Shown here piece by piece: positions 9,273-17,985 of a stretch of 64,000 bases of DNA. The DNA lies in the NCBI GenBank assembly GCA_021817045.1, contig JAKAWG010000006.1, positions 1-64,000 of the forward strand, given 5' to 3'. The translations under genes were made by a program, and so were the position numbers. Source of the stretch: Acidobacteriota bacterium. GTDB taxonomy: Bacteria > Acidobacteriota > Terriglobia > UBA7540. The notes under the pieces were generated by a model, which saw only the letters and a program-made list of their open reading frames with translations, was not told the DNA's origin and made no database searches. Each line of letters starts with the position of its first letter. Positions within the stretch are counted from its first letter, which is position 1.

Positions 9273-10451
9273 GTGAGCAACGCTATCCGGATAGGCATGG
9301 CTGGGGCGCGGTTTGCAGCGCGATTTCATTGGTCCGGGTATCAGAAAGTTTACGGCGTGCCGGTGGAAGTCATCGGGGTCACGTCGAAAGTGCGCGATTC
9401 CCGTGAGGCGTTTGCCCGCGAATTCGGGGTCCGCTCATTCGATTCCTTTGACGCTCTCGCCGAGGCTTGCGACGTCATCGACATTTGTGCGCCTCCGGCA
9501 GCACACGAGCCGCTGGCAATTGCGGCTTTTCGGCTTGGAAAGCACGTGATGGTTGAAAAGCCCTTCACCGGCTATTACGGTCCGGGATCGGATTCTTTCC
9601 GAGGCGATGTCTTTCCGAAGGAGACGATGCTCCGTGAAGCGCTCGCCAGTTGCGATCGCATCCTGGCGGCGGCACGTGAGTCGGGAAAAATTCTAGCCTG
9701 CGCTGAAAATTGGGTTTACGCTCCCGCCATCCAGAAAGAGCGGGAAATCCTGGTGAAGAGCGGCGGCCAGATTCTCTGGATGGTCGGAGACGAATCGCAC
9801 AGCGGGTCGCATTCCCCCTACTATGGCGTGTGGAAATTCAGCGGTGGTGGGTCGCTCGTGGGCAAGGGCTGCCATCCGCTGACCGCCGCGCTCAGCCTAA
9901 AGCGCTCGGAAGGTGAAGCGCGCGCGGGGAAGCCTCTCCGCCCGGCCACAGTGAGCGCACGCACCCACTCCATTACCCGCCTCAAGACTTATCGCGATGA
10001 AGGTTTTTTGCGTACCACGTACGACGACGTCGAAGACTACAGCCAGGTCCACTTGACGTTCGAAGACGGAACCGTCGCGGACATCTTCGCGAGCGAGCTC
10101 GTCCTGGGCGGAGTCCACAACTGGCTGGAAGTTTTCGCCAACAACCATCGCACCCGCTGTAATCTGAATCCGGTCGACGCGCTTGAAACTTACAATCCGC
10201 GCGAGGACCTGCTGAAGGACGTCTATTTGGTGGAAAAGATCGGTACCAAGCAAGGCTGGAGCCGCCCCGCGGCGGAAGAGGACTGGCAGCACGGCTATCC
10301 GCAGGAGTTTCAGGACTTCGCCGAATGCGTCCAACACCGGCGCCAGCCACTTTCGGGAGGTGAACTGGCGCGGGATACCATCGCCACTCTGTATAGCGCT
10401 TACGTCTCTGCGGAGCGATGCGGCGCGGAAATCAAGATACCGCTACCGTAA
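9273..10451 (+). CDS. Gfo/Idh/MocA-family NAD(P)-dependent oxidoreductase
   Basis: 392 residues from the GTG at 9273, chosen because AAGGAGGG sits 8-9 bases upstream; the frame is open 26 codons further up without a comparable site. The Rossmann N-terminus (IRIGMAGARFAARFH) is atypical, with the glycine motif reduced to GMAGARFA. The signature EKP of the family is in GKHVMVEKPFTG. A C-terminal alpha/beta domain carries the conserved GGGSLVGKGCHPL segment that replaces the usual GG...DxGxHxxD pattern. Members oxidise or reduce sugars and inositols; the substrate here cannot be read from sequence. It stands alone and converges on a phosphoesterase gene. Confidence 0.85.
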   Translation: MSNAIRIGMAGARFAARFHWSGYQKVYGVPVEVIGVTSKVRDSREAFAREFGVRSFDSFDALAEACDVIDICAPPAAHEPLAIAAFRLGKHVMVEKPFTGYYGPGSDSFRGDVFPKETMLREALASCDRILAAARESGKILACAENWVYAPAIQKEREILVKSGGQILWMVGDESHSGSHSPYYGVWKFSGGGSLVGKGCHPLTAALSLKRSEGEARAGKPLRPATVSARTHSITRLKTYRDEGFLRTTYDDVEDYSQVHLTFEDGTVADIFASELVLGGVHNWLEVFANNHRTRCNLNPVDALETYNPREDLLKDVYLVEKIGTKQGWSRPAAEEDWQHGYPQEFQDFAECVQHRRQPLSGGELARDTIATLYSAYVSAERCGAEIKIPLP

Positions 10452-10492
10452 AGGTATGTGGATTCGAAGCCTCCCTTTTATGCGTTACGGCG

Positions 10493-11872
10493 TCATCTCT
10501 TTTGCGGCGGCGGCGCAACGCGGCGGATCCTGGGCGCCGTATACGGCAGGTATGGCAGCGGCAGTGACGGCGGGAAGGAGCATGGCGCCCCGCTCCGGAA
10601 GCGTAGCTTTGCCGGGACCGGAATGACTAGCGGAGGATTTGCCGCCTGGCTAAAATCGAAGCAGTCCAGCATGCCATTCGCCCGGTCGTCACGCGCCGTG
10701 AGGTGTCCCATCCCCCAGCGTTCCTCGATGAACTTCAAGACCGAGGTTAAATCGTAGGTCGTGTGCGCGATATACCCCGGCTTGGCGTACGGGGAAATGA
10801 CAATCATGGGCACACGCGGTCCGTAGCCAAAGGCATCCACGACCGGAGGCTCGACATGATCGTAGAAGCCACCATAATCATCCCACGTAAGAAAGATGAC
10901 GCTATCCGACCAGTAACGACTTGTCATTAGTGCGTTGATGAGCTTGGTGACGTACCACATTCCTGCGGCAATCGGGGAGGGCGGGTGCTCGCTGTCCTCG
11001 AAATACGGCACGATCCAGCAGACTTGCGGCAGCGTCCCTTGATCCAGGTCCCGGTAATATTCTTTCAAATCTTGCATGTGCGCCATGAGCGCCGGGTTGT
11101 CTCGAACCGCTTTGAATCCTGGCAATGGGTTCCAAAGGTTGTAGACGTCGGGAGCCGGGCTGAACACGCCGCCGTATTTCGTAAACTTGCTCGCCAGGGG
11201 AGCGGGAAGCGTTTGAACGTAATATTTCCAACTGAGCTTCGTCTTTTCGAACAAATTCACGATCGAGGCGAAGCTGAAACCGGCGGGGTCATCCAGAGTC
11301 TTTTCAAGTTCCTTGAGTGTTGCCACGTTGACAATGAGCCCGCCGGATTGAGCTGCGACGGTGTATACGTGGTTCGGGCCACTAGGTCCCAAGAGCGAAG
11401 AAAAGAATCGATCGCATAGGGTGAAATGCTCGGCATAGGACCAGTAGTTCGGAATATCGCGCCGGTCGTAATAGCCCATGGTGTAGGAGGTTCCCTCAGC
11501 CCAAACGAACCCGTCCATCTTGCCATTGTCATAAGCGGCGTGGGCTAAGGGCCACGCGTGCCCAAGATCACACGGAGGAGCTCCTGCCGGCATGTGGAAA
11601 GGCTTCACGCAGGCCTTGCTTCCGGGCATTTTAGGCAGACAGGTCGCGGGAGGAATGCCATCAACCCCTGGAAACGTGCCAAAGTAATTATCAAAGCTGT
11701 GATTCTCCTGGATGACCCATACGACGTGTTTGATCTTCTCCATTCCCGTGGGTGGCTGGGAACCCGATTGCTGCGGATGCGGGCTGGCCACTCCGTATCG
11801 ACAGGCAATTGCTACCAGACAGACCAAGGCTGGCAACACCGTGCCTAGGCGAAGCCACAGGCTCAAGCGCAT
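10493..11872 (-). CDS. Secreted phosphoesterase (phospholipase C / acid phosphatase type)
   Basis: 459 residues from the ATG at 11872, preferred because GGAAGG lies seven bases upstream; a TTG seven codons earlier is the alternative. A signal peptide (hydrophobic about 8-24) is followed by the PF04185-type phosphoesterase domain: [19 protein letters not shown] with the metal-binding Glu/Asn, [17 protein letters not shown], and the later metal site [18 protein letters not shown]. These metal-dependent enzymes release phosphate from phospholipids or phosphate esters outside the cytoplasm. Just upstream, 18 bp away, are the last codons of a TonB-dependent receptor, so the two were once probably one transcription unit for uptake. 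Confidence 0.9.
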   Translation of the reverse strand: MRLSLWLRLGTVLPALVCLVAIACRYGVASPHPQQSGSQPPTGMEKIKHVVWVIQENHSFDNYFGTFPGVDGIPPATCLPKMPGSKACVKPFHMPAGAPPCDLGHAWPLAHAAYDNGKMDGFVWAEGTSYTMGYYDRRDIPNYWSYAEHFTLCDRFFSSLLGPSGPNHVYTVAAQSGGLIVNVATLKELEKTLDDPAGFSFASIVNLFEKTKLSWKYYVQTLPAPLASKFTKYGGVFSPAPDVYNLWNPLPGFKAVRDNPALMAHMQDLKEYYRDLDQGTLPQVCWIVPYFEDSEHPPSPIAAGMWYVTKLINALMTSRYWSDSVIFLTWDDYGGFYDHVEPPVVDAFGYGPRVPMIVISPYAKPGYIAHTTYDLTSVLKFIEERWGMGHLTARDDRANGMLDCFDFSQAANPPLVIPVPAKLRFRSGAPCSFPPSLPLPYLPYTAPRIRRVAPPPQKR

Positions 11873-11889
11873 AGGAACACCTTCCCTGT

Positions 11890-12006
11890 TCAAAATTCGT
11901 AGCGCAAAGCAAACTCCACAATGTGAGGATCGAGCGCAGCGGTCACGTTACCGAAATTCTTAGCTCCAAAACCAGTTGAAACACCGCTGAAGTTTGTATG
12001 GTTAAA
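11890..12006 (-). pseudogene. TonB-dependent receptor, last 38 codons only
   Basis: The frame reads FNHTNFSGVSTGFG, then [20 protein letters not shown] and ends YEF before TGA. This is the terminal beta-strand pair of acidobacterial Oar-like receptors, including the final aromatic residue used for outer-membrane insertion. In-frame stops precede it at about 12007-12012, so everything upstream is gone. The DUF262 gene stop is at 12019, which puts the breakpoint within about 15 bp. This is a deletion or insertion scar. Confidence 0.75.
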
Positions 12007-12018
12007 TTATTACAGCAG

Positions 12019-13875
12019 CTATGATGTCAATGTCGTTACCTCGGCCTCGTCATCCTGGTATTCGGGTACCTCTTCGGTGGCTGGCTCTGAAACACCGCGC
12101 GCTATGGGCTTACCCATTGCCTGCTCAATGCGGTCCACTAATCTGGCCTCCCGAGCAGAGAAGAATTCAGTGAAATCGTCTCCGCGCAATTTGGTCGCGT
12201 CGACTAGGTGCGAAGCAAGGATCTCGTCCATACGTTCAGGCAATATTTCAGCGCTCCTCTCGATTCGGGGAAGATAAACGCTCGGAGCGTTTCCGCCAAT
12301 CTGCCTATTTGTCTTAGCCGATAGGGGAGTTTTGTTCACAATGGAATCGCACCGACGAGGTTCGATTCCATTGCTGCGGCACCAATCCTGAGGGAAAATA
12401 TGATGGATATCGATCTTGTCATCGAAATACATCTGCAGCCCAATCGCATCGCCGGTCCGGAAGTCTAGCCCACCCTCCCGCAACAGCAAGGCTGAGACGC
12501 CCTTGTATGCTGCGCTGTTTCGGCTCCGAAGTGTTAGTAAACGGGCGGGCGCAAAATTCGCATCGGCGATGGTCGAAGGTTCTGGTCCTCCGTCGATCCA
12601 TTGGATCAGCTCAGGTACGTCCCGTGCAAAGCGAGTTTCGATGGCCCCGCCATAAAGTTCACCGAAAACACCGCACCAGTACCATCGGCCCAGCTTTTTC
12701 CTTACCCCATCTTGTTCCGCGCGCTCTCCCAAGATCGCCAGAGCGGCAGCCAGCGGCGTAAGCTGAGTCCGATAAGGCAGGTCGCGCGCATCAAAGACGT
12801 GTTGCGCGTGAAGGATGCGGATAGCATTCTTGAAACCTTTAGTAACTATCTCTGCCCACTTCTGGTAATCCAGCAGACTTAGTTCCAGAATCTCTTTGCG
12901 CTTACAACTAATACCGGGAGCATTGTCGGCACTCGTGCCGGCGTCCAGGGCCTCCAGTCGTTTCGCCCTGGTCGCCAGCAAGCTTATCGCCTGCAGGAAG
13001 TCCGTGTTCGCAATCGAAGTCAACACTTTATACTTGCGAAATCGTCGTTCCCGTGCCTCCCAATCGTGGCGCAGATCGAAATCATCAGCGGCATACGTGG
13101 CGGTGAGTAATTCGAAGACGTTGAGAGCAACGCCGCCGGTATTGACCTTCTCGAACACCTGACACACTGCGGCTTTGGGGGTCTCTTTCTTCAAAACTAT
13201 CAATGGAATCTGGTATTGCTGGATTCGCTGTACTACGTTCTGAATAAGATCGTTCCACAAAGCCAAGCGCTCTTGCATATTGCCAGGATCTGCCTTCAAA
13301 TAGGCCAACTGCCAACCGGTAAGGGCCTGGACGTCGAAAATGATGGACAATGGAAACAGGCTCGCTTTGCACTCCAGGTCCCGAGTGGAGTAGTCCTCTT
13401 CCGTCTCCCCTCGAAAATTCCGCCGCTGCTTATCTTCCGGCAAAGCAATGATCGCTTCCTCGCGATCGCCATTAGGGCTCAGCGCCTTACGAATATCGAG
13501 GTAATACCACCGGAGGATCTCGTTTCCGCGCGAATCCTTTGTTTTGACAGGCTCAATAGCGCATAGGGACCGGTACAAGGAGGTCAGACGCTGTTGTCCA
13601 TCCAGAATAAGGCGTTCGGGCTCCACCTTGGACGGCAGCGCAACACCCTCGACCAATCGTGGTTTGAATCGAACTCCTGCTCCGCCTGTTTCCAGCATCA
13701 TGACCGCGCCAATGGGATAAGACAGAGAGACACTGGCCAGAAGGCTCCGGATATGTTCGTCGTCCCAAATCCATCCTCGTTGAAAATCAGGCAACTGGGT
13801 CTTGCCCTTGTTGATACTCGACAACAAATCGCCCAAGCCCTCCTTGTCACTGCTGAATGTGGTTGCACCACTCAT
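12019..13875 (-). CDS. DUF262-DUF1524 (GmrSD-like) nuclease, defence candidate
   Basis: 618 residues. N-terminal DUF262 (ParB/Srx-like fold) with the signature LPDFQRGWIWDDEHI at 28-42 and DGQQRLTSL at 92-100. The C-terminal DUF1524 HNH-type domain has DIHHIFPQDW (H491, H492) and N523 in VNKTPLSAKTN. GmrS and GmrD carry these two domains in the type IV enzyme that cuts glucosylated-hydroxymethyl-cytosine phage DNA; single-chain fusions are common in defence islands. The ATG start has AGGGG close upstream. The next gene upstream is a fragment of a type III restriction subunit, which fits a transferred defence cassette. Target modification is unknown. Confidence 0.88.
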   Translation of the reverse strand: MSGATTFSSDKEGLGDLLSSINKGKTQLPDFQRGWIWDDEHIRSLLASVSLSYPIGAVMMLETGGAGVRFKPRLVEGVALPSKVEPERLILDGQQRLTSLYRSLCAIEPVKTKDSRGNEILRWYYLDIRKALSPNGDREEAIIALPEDKQRRNFRGETEEDYSTRDLECKASLFPLSIIFDVQALTGWQLAYLKADPGNMQERLALWNDLIQNVVQRIQQYQIPLIVLKKETPKAAVCQVFEKVNTGGVALNVFELLTATYAADDFDLRHDWEARERRFRKYKVLTSIANTDFLQAISLLATRAKRLEALDAGTSADNAPGISCKRKEILELSLLDYQKWAEIVTKGFKNAIRILHAQHVFDARDLPYRTQLTPLAAALAILGERAEQDGVRKKLGRWYWCGVFGELYGGAIETRFARDVPELIQWIDGGPEPSTIADANFAPARLLTLRSRNSAAYKGVSALLLREGGLDFRTGDAIGLQMYFDDKIDIHHIFPQDWCRSNGIEPRRCDSIVNKTPLSAKTNRQIGGNAPSVYLPRIERSAEILPERMDEILASHLVDATKLRGDDFTEFFSAREARLVDRIEQAMGKPIARGVSEPATEEVPEYQDDEAEVTTLTS

Positions 13876-13914
13876 CAGGCACCCCTAGCGTAAAAATGAA
13901 TGTCGGACCCAGTC

Positions 13915-14163
13915 CTAGTTTAGTTTGGACAGTGAACTAATGGCCTGCGCCAGCATGTGTTCCAGACTGCTCGTCTCCGAGACCGCATCGTCTGGGATGA
14001 CCGCGTAGGGCCAAGGCTTGCCGCCCTGTTTCTGGTTCGCAGCTCCGCACCACTCCACTGCCGCCTGTGCCTTGCCTTTCACGCCTGGATCTCCTAGCTC
14101 GTTGCGCGCCTTAACTTCAATCAGGTACCGGTTCGTTCCTGTTTCAACAATGAAAAAAAGCAA
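13915..14163 (-). pseudogene. Type III restriction Res-subunit, C-terminal fragment
   Basis: About 80 residues: FFIVETGTNRYLIEVKAR, then VKGKAQAAVEWCGAAN and GGKPWPYAVIPDDAVSE. This is the conserved C-terminus of Res-like DEAD/DEAH helicase-nuclease subunits (the EVKAR strand belongs to the nuclease fold). The helicase part is missing; at about 14150-14163 the sequence switches to the broken sigma factor in another frame. No Mod methylase is in the window. The first Met is accidental. Confidence 0.7.
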
Positions 14164-14654
14164 GATACAGTGTTGTTCTTTGGTGGGGCGTGACGACAGC
14201 CATCCCTTCTTCCAAGAATCTCTTCAGCTCACAAGCGTTCCACTCGCGGCCATCGCCTGGACCTGGAATTGTGTTTTCGCGGGTTGCGCGCTCCAATCGC
14301 AGCGCGTCATCCCGATCGTAGAGCCCTCGCACTCTCAGATACGCTCGTCGATTCAGACTCCTGTGATAAGCATAGCGGAGGATCCACGCCTTGGCCGTCC
14401 CTCTCGAGCGGTCGAATACGTGTGCCACTTGATGGATTTCCAGAAATACCGTTTGTAAGACATCTTCTGCTTCGGCGGGGTCGCGCAGCACGTTCGAGGC
14501 AATACTCAGCAACTAGCCGGTGGTATCGGTCAAAAAGAACCGCCAGGGCGTCGTGACAGCCATGTGCGAGCGTGCCAATGAGGTCTTCGTCCGAGAGGCA
14601 CTTTAGTTGAGAGTAGGAGCACGGACCTTTGACGCTGCCCAAATGGTTGTCCAC
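14144..14654 (-). pseudogene. ECF sigma factor, frameshifted and truncated
   Basis: The first part, from GTG at 14654 (GGAAGGGGG upstream), reads CLSDEDLIGTLAHGCHDALAV and FDRYHRLV, sigma region 2.1. After one extra base near 14517 the next frame continues SIASNVLRDPAEAEDVLQTV and FLEIHQ (region 2.2-2.4), then region 4 begins with VTPHQRTTLYLAFF and stops where the Res fragment starts. Intact ECF factors continue another 30 or so residues. The gene thus has a +1 frameshift and has lost the end of region 4, so it is probably dead. It lies divergent to the pilin gene. Confidence 0.75.
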
Positions 14655-15027
14655 CTCGCCCCCCTTCCGATGCCCAGCTCGCCAGGAACAATTGGGAGGA
14701 TCAGTTAGTGACACAAACCAGTGACAGCGCGGCATTATATCATGAGAGGCCTATCCATTTCGGTCGTACGGGCGCGCGCCTCTCGGACCAATATTAGACG
14801 GCCTTAATGTGCCCTATCTTGTCAGGCGCGCTGACACTTCTTGTCACTAAACCTGGCGCTCGACGCGGAGAGAAATTCTAATGTCTCGGGCGGTTGCGTA
14901 TTTTCATGATGTTATGTCGCAGAGCAGCAGGCGAGAGTGGCATCCTTTGTGCTGCACAAGTCTTGGTCTCCAAGCCAGAACTGCCGTCGAGCATGACCGG
15001 AGCGGCAAGGCCCGAGGGGGATGCTTC
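14655..15027. other. Divergent promoter region, sigma remnant to pilin
   Basis: About 370 bp without a real gene. A frame open from 14881 runs into the pilin, but its first 49 residues carry no leader-peptide features. It contains a candidate sigma-54 site at 14938-14953. Confidence 0.55.
14938..14953 (+). promoter_or_regulatory. Candidate sigma-54 promoter for the pilin gene
   Basis: TGGCATCCTTTGTGCT keeps the GG (-24) and GC (-12) doublets of TGGCACG-N4-TTGCW at the correct 10-base spacing, with mismatches at C6, G7 and T12. It lies about 75 bp before the pilin ATG. Pilin genes are often under sigma-54 and PilR control, which makes the match plausible, but one imperfect site is weak evidence. 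Confidence 0.35.
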
Positions 15028-15510
15028 ATGAGGCACCGAAACGCGGGTTTTTCGCTGATTGAGCTGCTGATCGTTGTGGCGATCATCCTCATCATTGCGG
15101 CCATCGCCATCCCCAACCTCCTGCGCAGCCGCATCGCCGCCAACCAAGCTTCTGCTGTTGCCAGTTGCCGGGGGATTTCGTCGTCCGAGTTAACTTACAT
15201 GAACATGTACGATCAGGGTTACGCGGCGAGCCTCGCGGCTCTGGGGCCGCCCGCAGCGGGAACGTTGCCGACCCCTGCTGCCGCTGATCTCATTGACAGC
15301 TCGCTTGCCGGTGGCGTAAAGAGCGGGTATGCGTTCACCTACACGCCCGGGGAGCAGGATTCGCAAGGCCGCTATCAGGCCTATACAGTGAACGCCAACC
15401 CAGCCGACCCTGGTATTACCGGCACCCTCTATTTCTTCACGGATGCAAGCAACGTGATCCGGTTCAACGCGACTTCAGTTGCGTCTTCCTCAGATTCCCC
15501 AATCCAGTAA
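15028..15510 (+). CDS. Type IV pilin / pseudopilin-like major subunit
   Basis: 160 residues from the ATG at 15028, which has GAGGGGG about seven bases upstream and gives a classic prepilin leader: MRHRNAG cleaved before FSLIELLIVVAIILIIAAIA, with the conserved Glu5 of the mature protein. PilD cuts the leader and methylates Phe1; the long N-terminal helix packs in the pilus or pseudopilus core. The globular part is small, about 115 residues, with one Cys (CRGISS) and Ala/Ser-rich loops. It resembles acidobacterial PilA/GspG-like pilins. No other pilus gene is near. Confidence 0.9.
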   Translation: MRHRNAGFSLIELLIVVAIILIIAAIAIPNLLRSRIAANQASAVASCRGISSSELTYMNMYDQGYAASLAALGPPAAGTLPTPAAADLIDSSLAGGVKSGYAFTYTPGEQDSQGRYQAYTVNANPADPGITGTLYFFTDASNVIRFNATSVASSSDSPIQ

Positions 15511-15539
15511 AGTGCCAGCTCTCGCGGCCATCCTCTCTA

Positions 15540-16358
15540 CTAAGACGAAACCTGCACCGTGAAGGGCTGGGCAAGCTTAAAATCGAGCACCGTTTCGCTG
15601 GGAACATTCACAGCCTGCCCGTGCGTAACCACCTGCGTCGCAGCGCCCGCGCCGCCCCCCACCGCGGCGCCAATTGCTGCTCCCTTGCCTCCGCCAGCGA
15701 TAGCGCCGATCAGGGCGCCGAGGCCCGCGCCTACGCCGGTTCGCTCCGCAGTCTGTGTGCCGCGCGACTTGCCCGCCACGGTGTAGTCAGACGTGGAAAT
15801 CGGAATGACCTTGCCGTTCACTTCGAGCCCGGTGAGTTCCAAACGAAGTTCGGATTGGCCCAACATTCGCCCCGCTTGGCGGGACTCAGCCAGTTGCCCA
15901 TAAACCTTTGCACCTTTCGGCGCCACCTGCTGCCCGCCGACCTCGATGGGCTGCTCAAGGCTTGCCGTAAACTTATCGCCAACGTGGTCCGTACGAGAAT
16001 CTACCGTGTCAATCATGCGCACTTCGACTTCGGTTCCTGCCGGCACCGTGACAGAACTAGGAGCCGCCGCAGAGGCTTGCGGCGCGGATTGCTCCGGCGC
16101 GCTCTTTGGTTGTGCGGCGGCCGTGCCCCCTGAGCTACCGGAGCTTGCGAAGCTGATCATCATAATCTCGCTCACCGGGAAATACTGCACACTTCCGTTA
16201 ACCAGAAAGCCCACCGAAGCTTTTGTTCCGCCCAGGTACTCTCCCTGAATAAGCTTTCCGGTTTTCAGTTGAAGTTGGTCCGCTCTGGCCGTCGAGACGG
16301 CAAGAAGGCCTGAAAAGATCAGCAGCGGGATGGCCAAAATCCCGATCGCTCGTTTCAT
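15540..16358 (-). CDS. Secreted glycine-zipper protein
   Basis: 272 residues. Signal peptide (hydrophobic 5-22, cleavage near ARA-D). The N-terminal part after it (about 27-70) looks like a small beta domain of the kind seen before Pro/Ala linkers in acidobacterial proteins (LQLKTGKLIQGEYLGG). After an Ala/Ser/Pro linker (73-103) comes a beta-rich segment (VPAGTEVEVRMIDTVDS), and at about 208-240 a YMGG-like glycine zipper (GVGAGLGALIGAIAGGGKGA) that could insert in a membrane or pack helices. I do not know its function. It ends 30 bp from the convergent pilin gene. Confidence 0.7.
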   Translation of the reverse strand: MKRAIGILAIPLLIFSGLLAVSTARADQLQLKTGKLIQGEYLGGTKASVGFLVNGSVQYFPVSEIMMISFASSGSSGGTAAAQPKSAPEQSAPQASAAAPSSVTVPAGTEVEVRMIDTVDSRTDHVGDKFTASLEQPIEVGGQQVAPKGAKVYGQLAESRQAGRMLGQSELRLELTGLEVNGKVIPISTSDYTVAGKSRGTQTAERTGVGAGLGALIGAIAGGGKGAAIGAAVGGGAGAATQVVTHGQAVNVPSETVLDFKLAQPFTVQVSS

Positions 16359-16592
16359 GTGCCACCTCCCTTGTCTTTTTCTGCGCCCCTGAGGGCGCGG
16401 AAATTTCCCCCTCGCTACATGCTCCGCATTTAGGATGCTGCGAACGAACCGCCGAGCGCAACCGCTTCTCCGGTTTCGAAACTACCCGGCCTGTGGCTCC
16501 CCTCCTTCGTAAGGAGGAAACTGAGGCGTAGTTGAGCCGCGGCCTAGTCCCGGCGCGCGGAAAAGCGCCATGACCACCGAAGGGACGGCACA
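16359..16592. other. Spacer upstream of the glycine-zipper gene
   Basis: Nothing gene-like is seen. It contains the leader of the glycine-zipper gene (minus strand) and ends in the terminator of the cysteine cluster. Confidence 0.5.
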
Positions 16593-16633
16593 AACAAAAA
16601 GCCCGCGACAAGCGCTCGACGCTGCCGCGGGCT
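16593..16633 (-). terminator. Rho-independent terminator of the cysM-moeZ cluster
   Basis: Read on the minus strand, AGCCCGCG pairs with CGCGGGCT (16633-16626 with 16607-16600) and is followed by TTTTTGTTTG. It lies 50 bp after the moeZ stop, which fits the end of a cysM-mec-cysO-moeZ transcript. Confidence 0.85.
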
Positions 16634-16684
16634 ATAGGAAAGCCAACCGTTCAGAGGCGGTCGAGGCCGGCACCAGACCGCCCC

Positions 16685-17854
16685 TCAGTACTTCGGCACC
16701 GAAGGATCGACCTCGTCCGACCAGGCGAGGATGCCGCCTCGCAGGTTATGGATCTTGCGGAACCCGGACTTCATCAGGAAGTCTACCGCCTGGGCACTCC
16801 GCATTCCCGAGCGGCAATGCACCACGATCTCGTCTGCCGTATCCAGCTCGTGCATTCGCGCAGGAAGATCGCCGAGCGGTATGAGCTTGGCGCTGCGAAT
16901 TTGGCAGATCTCGAACTCGTGCGGCTCCCGCACGTCGATGAGGACGGGACTGCGGTCCTCGTCCATCAGCGTCTTCAACTCTTCCGCGCTGATTTCGGGA
17001 ACGCGCAGGTCAATTTCCTGCTCCTCACCTCGGATGCCACAGAACTCCTCGTAATCGATCAGTTCCGTGATTGTGGGATTCTTGCCGCAGATCGGGCAGT
17101 CTGGGTTTTTCCGCAGCTTCAGCTCTCGGAATCGCATTCCCAGCGCATCAAACAACAGCAGCCGGCCAATGAGCGGTTTTCCCTTACCGATAATCAGCTT
17201 GACCGTCTCAAGCGCCTGCAGGCAGCCCACAATTCCCGGCAGAACGCCGAGCACGCCGCCCTCCGCACAACTTGGTACGAGGCCCGGAGGAGGCGGCTCC
17301 GGATAGAGGCAGCGGTAGCACGGCCCCTCTTGGGCGTAAAAGACCGATGCCTGCCCTTCAAAGCGGAAGATGCTGCCGTACACGTTCGGTTTGCCAAGCA
17401 GAACGCAGGCGTCGTTAACCAGATAGCGCGTGGGGAAATTATCCGTGCCGTCCGCCACGATGTCGAAATCCTTGAAGATTTCGAGCGCATTTTCGGAGGT
17501 CAGCCGCGTCTCGTAAGGGACCACGTCCACGTTAGGATTAATCTCGCGGATCGCGTCGCGCGCCGATTCGAGCTTGGACCGCCCGACGTCGCTTGTGCCG
17601 TGAATGATCTGCCGCTGCAGGTTGGTGAAATCAACGGCGTCAAAATCCACTAGGCCCAGCGTGCCTACTCCTGCCGCTGCCAGGTACATCACAAGGGGCG
17701 CACCCAGTCCGCCCGCCCCGACGCATAGTACGCGCGCCTGCTTCAGCTTGAGCTGACCCTCCATTCCCACCTCCGGCATAATCAAGTGCCGGCTATAGCG
17801 GAGCACTTCATCCTTCGCAAGCCGCGCTGGCTCATTCATTGTCATGGTTGCCAT
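16685..17854 (-). CDS. moeZ: MoeZ-type adenylyltransferase/sulfurtransferase (ThiF-rhodanese)
   Basis: 389 residues. The E1-like ThiF/MoeB domain (about 15-265) has the ATP site GAGGLGAP (47-54), the catalytic-region Cys196 in VPSCAEGGVLG, and the zinc pairs C179/C182 (CYRC) and C253/C256 (CPIC). A C-terminal rhodanese domain (about 287-389) has the active loop HCRSGMRS with Cys347. Such fusions adenylate the C-terminal Gly of a ubiquitin-like sulfur carrier and load it as thiocarboxylate. The gene is last in the run cysM, mec, cysO, moeZ, so CysO is the obvious client, although MoaD-type carriers elsewhere may also be served. Confidence 0.92.
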   Translation of the reverse strand: MATMTMNEPARLAKDEVLRYSRHLIMPEVGMEGQLKLKQARVLCVGAGGLGAPLVMYLAAAGVGTLGLVDFDAVDFTNLQRQIIHGTSDVGRSKLESARDAIREINPNVDVVPYETRLTSENALEIFKDFDIVADGTDNFPTRYLVNDACVLLGKPNVYGSIFRFEGQASVFYAQEGPCYRCLYPEPPPPGLVPSCAEGGVLGVLPGIVGCLQALETVKLIIGKGKPLIGRLLLFDALGMRFRELKLRKNPDCPICGKNPTITELIDYEEFCGIRGEEQEIDLRVPEISAEELKTLMDEDRSPVLIDVREPHEFEICQIRSAKLIPLGDLPARMHELDTADEIVVHCRSGMRSAQAVDFLMKSGFRKIHNLRGGILAWSDEVDPSVPKY

Positions 17855-17985
17855 AATTTTTCCTCACTCATGGGGCCGACCCCGTCAGAACGGAAACAGC
17901 AGACGGGCTCGCCCTGCAAGCGTTCGAATTGCTTAATTGTCTCGGGTGGAATGCGCCCGGGATTCCGGCTTCGGCCGGACCCAGG

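Noticed and set aside
16748-17653. A 301-residue plus-strand frame opposite moeZ
   Set aside because: Antisense shadow of a conserved enzyme with all its active-site residues.
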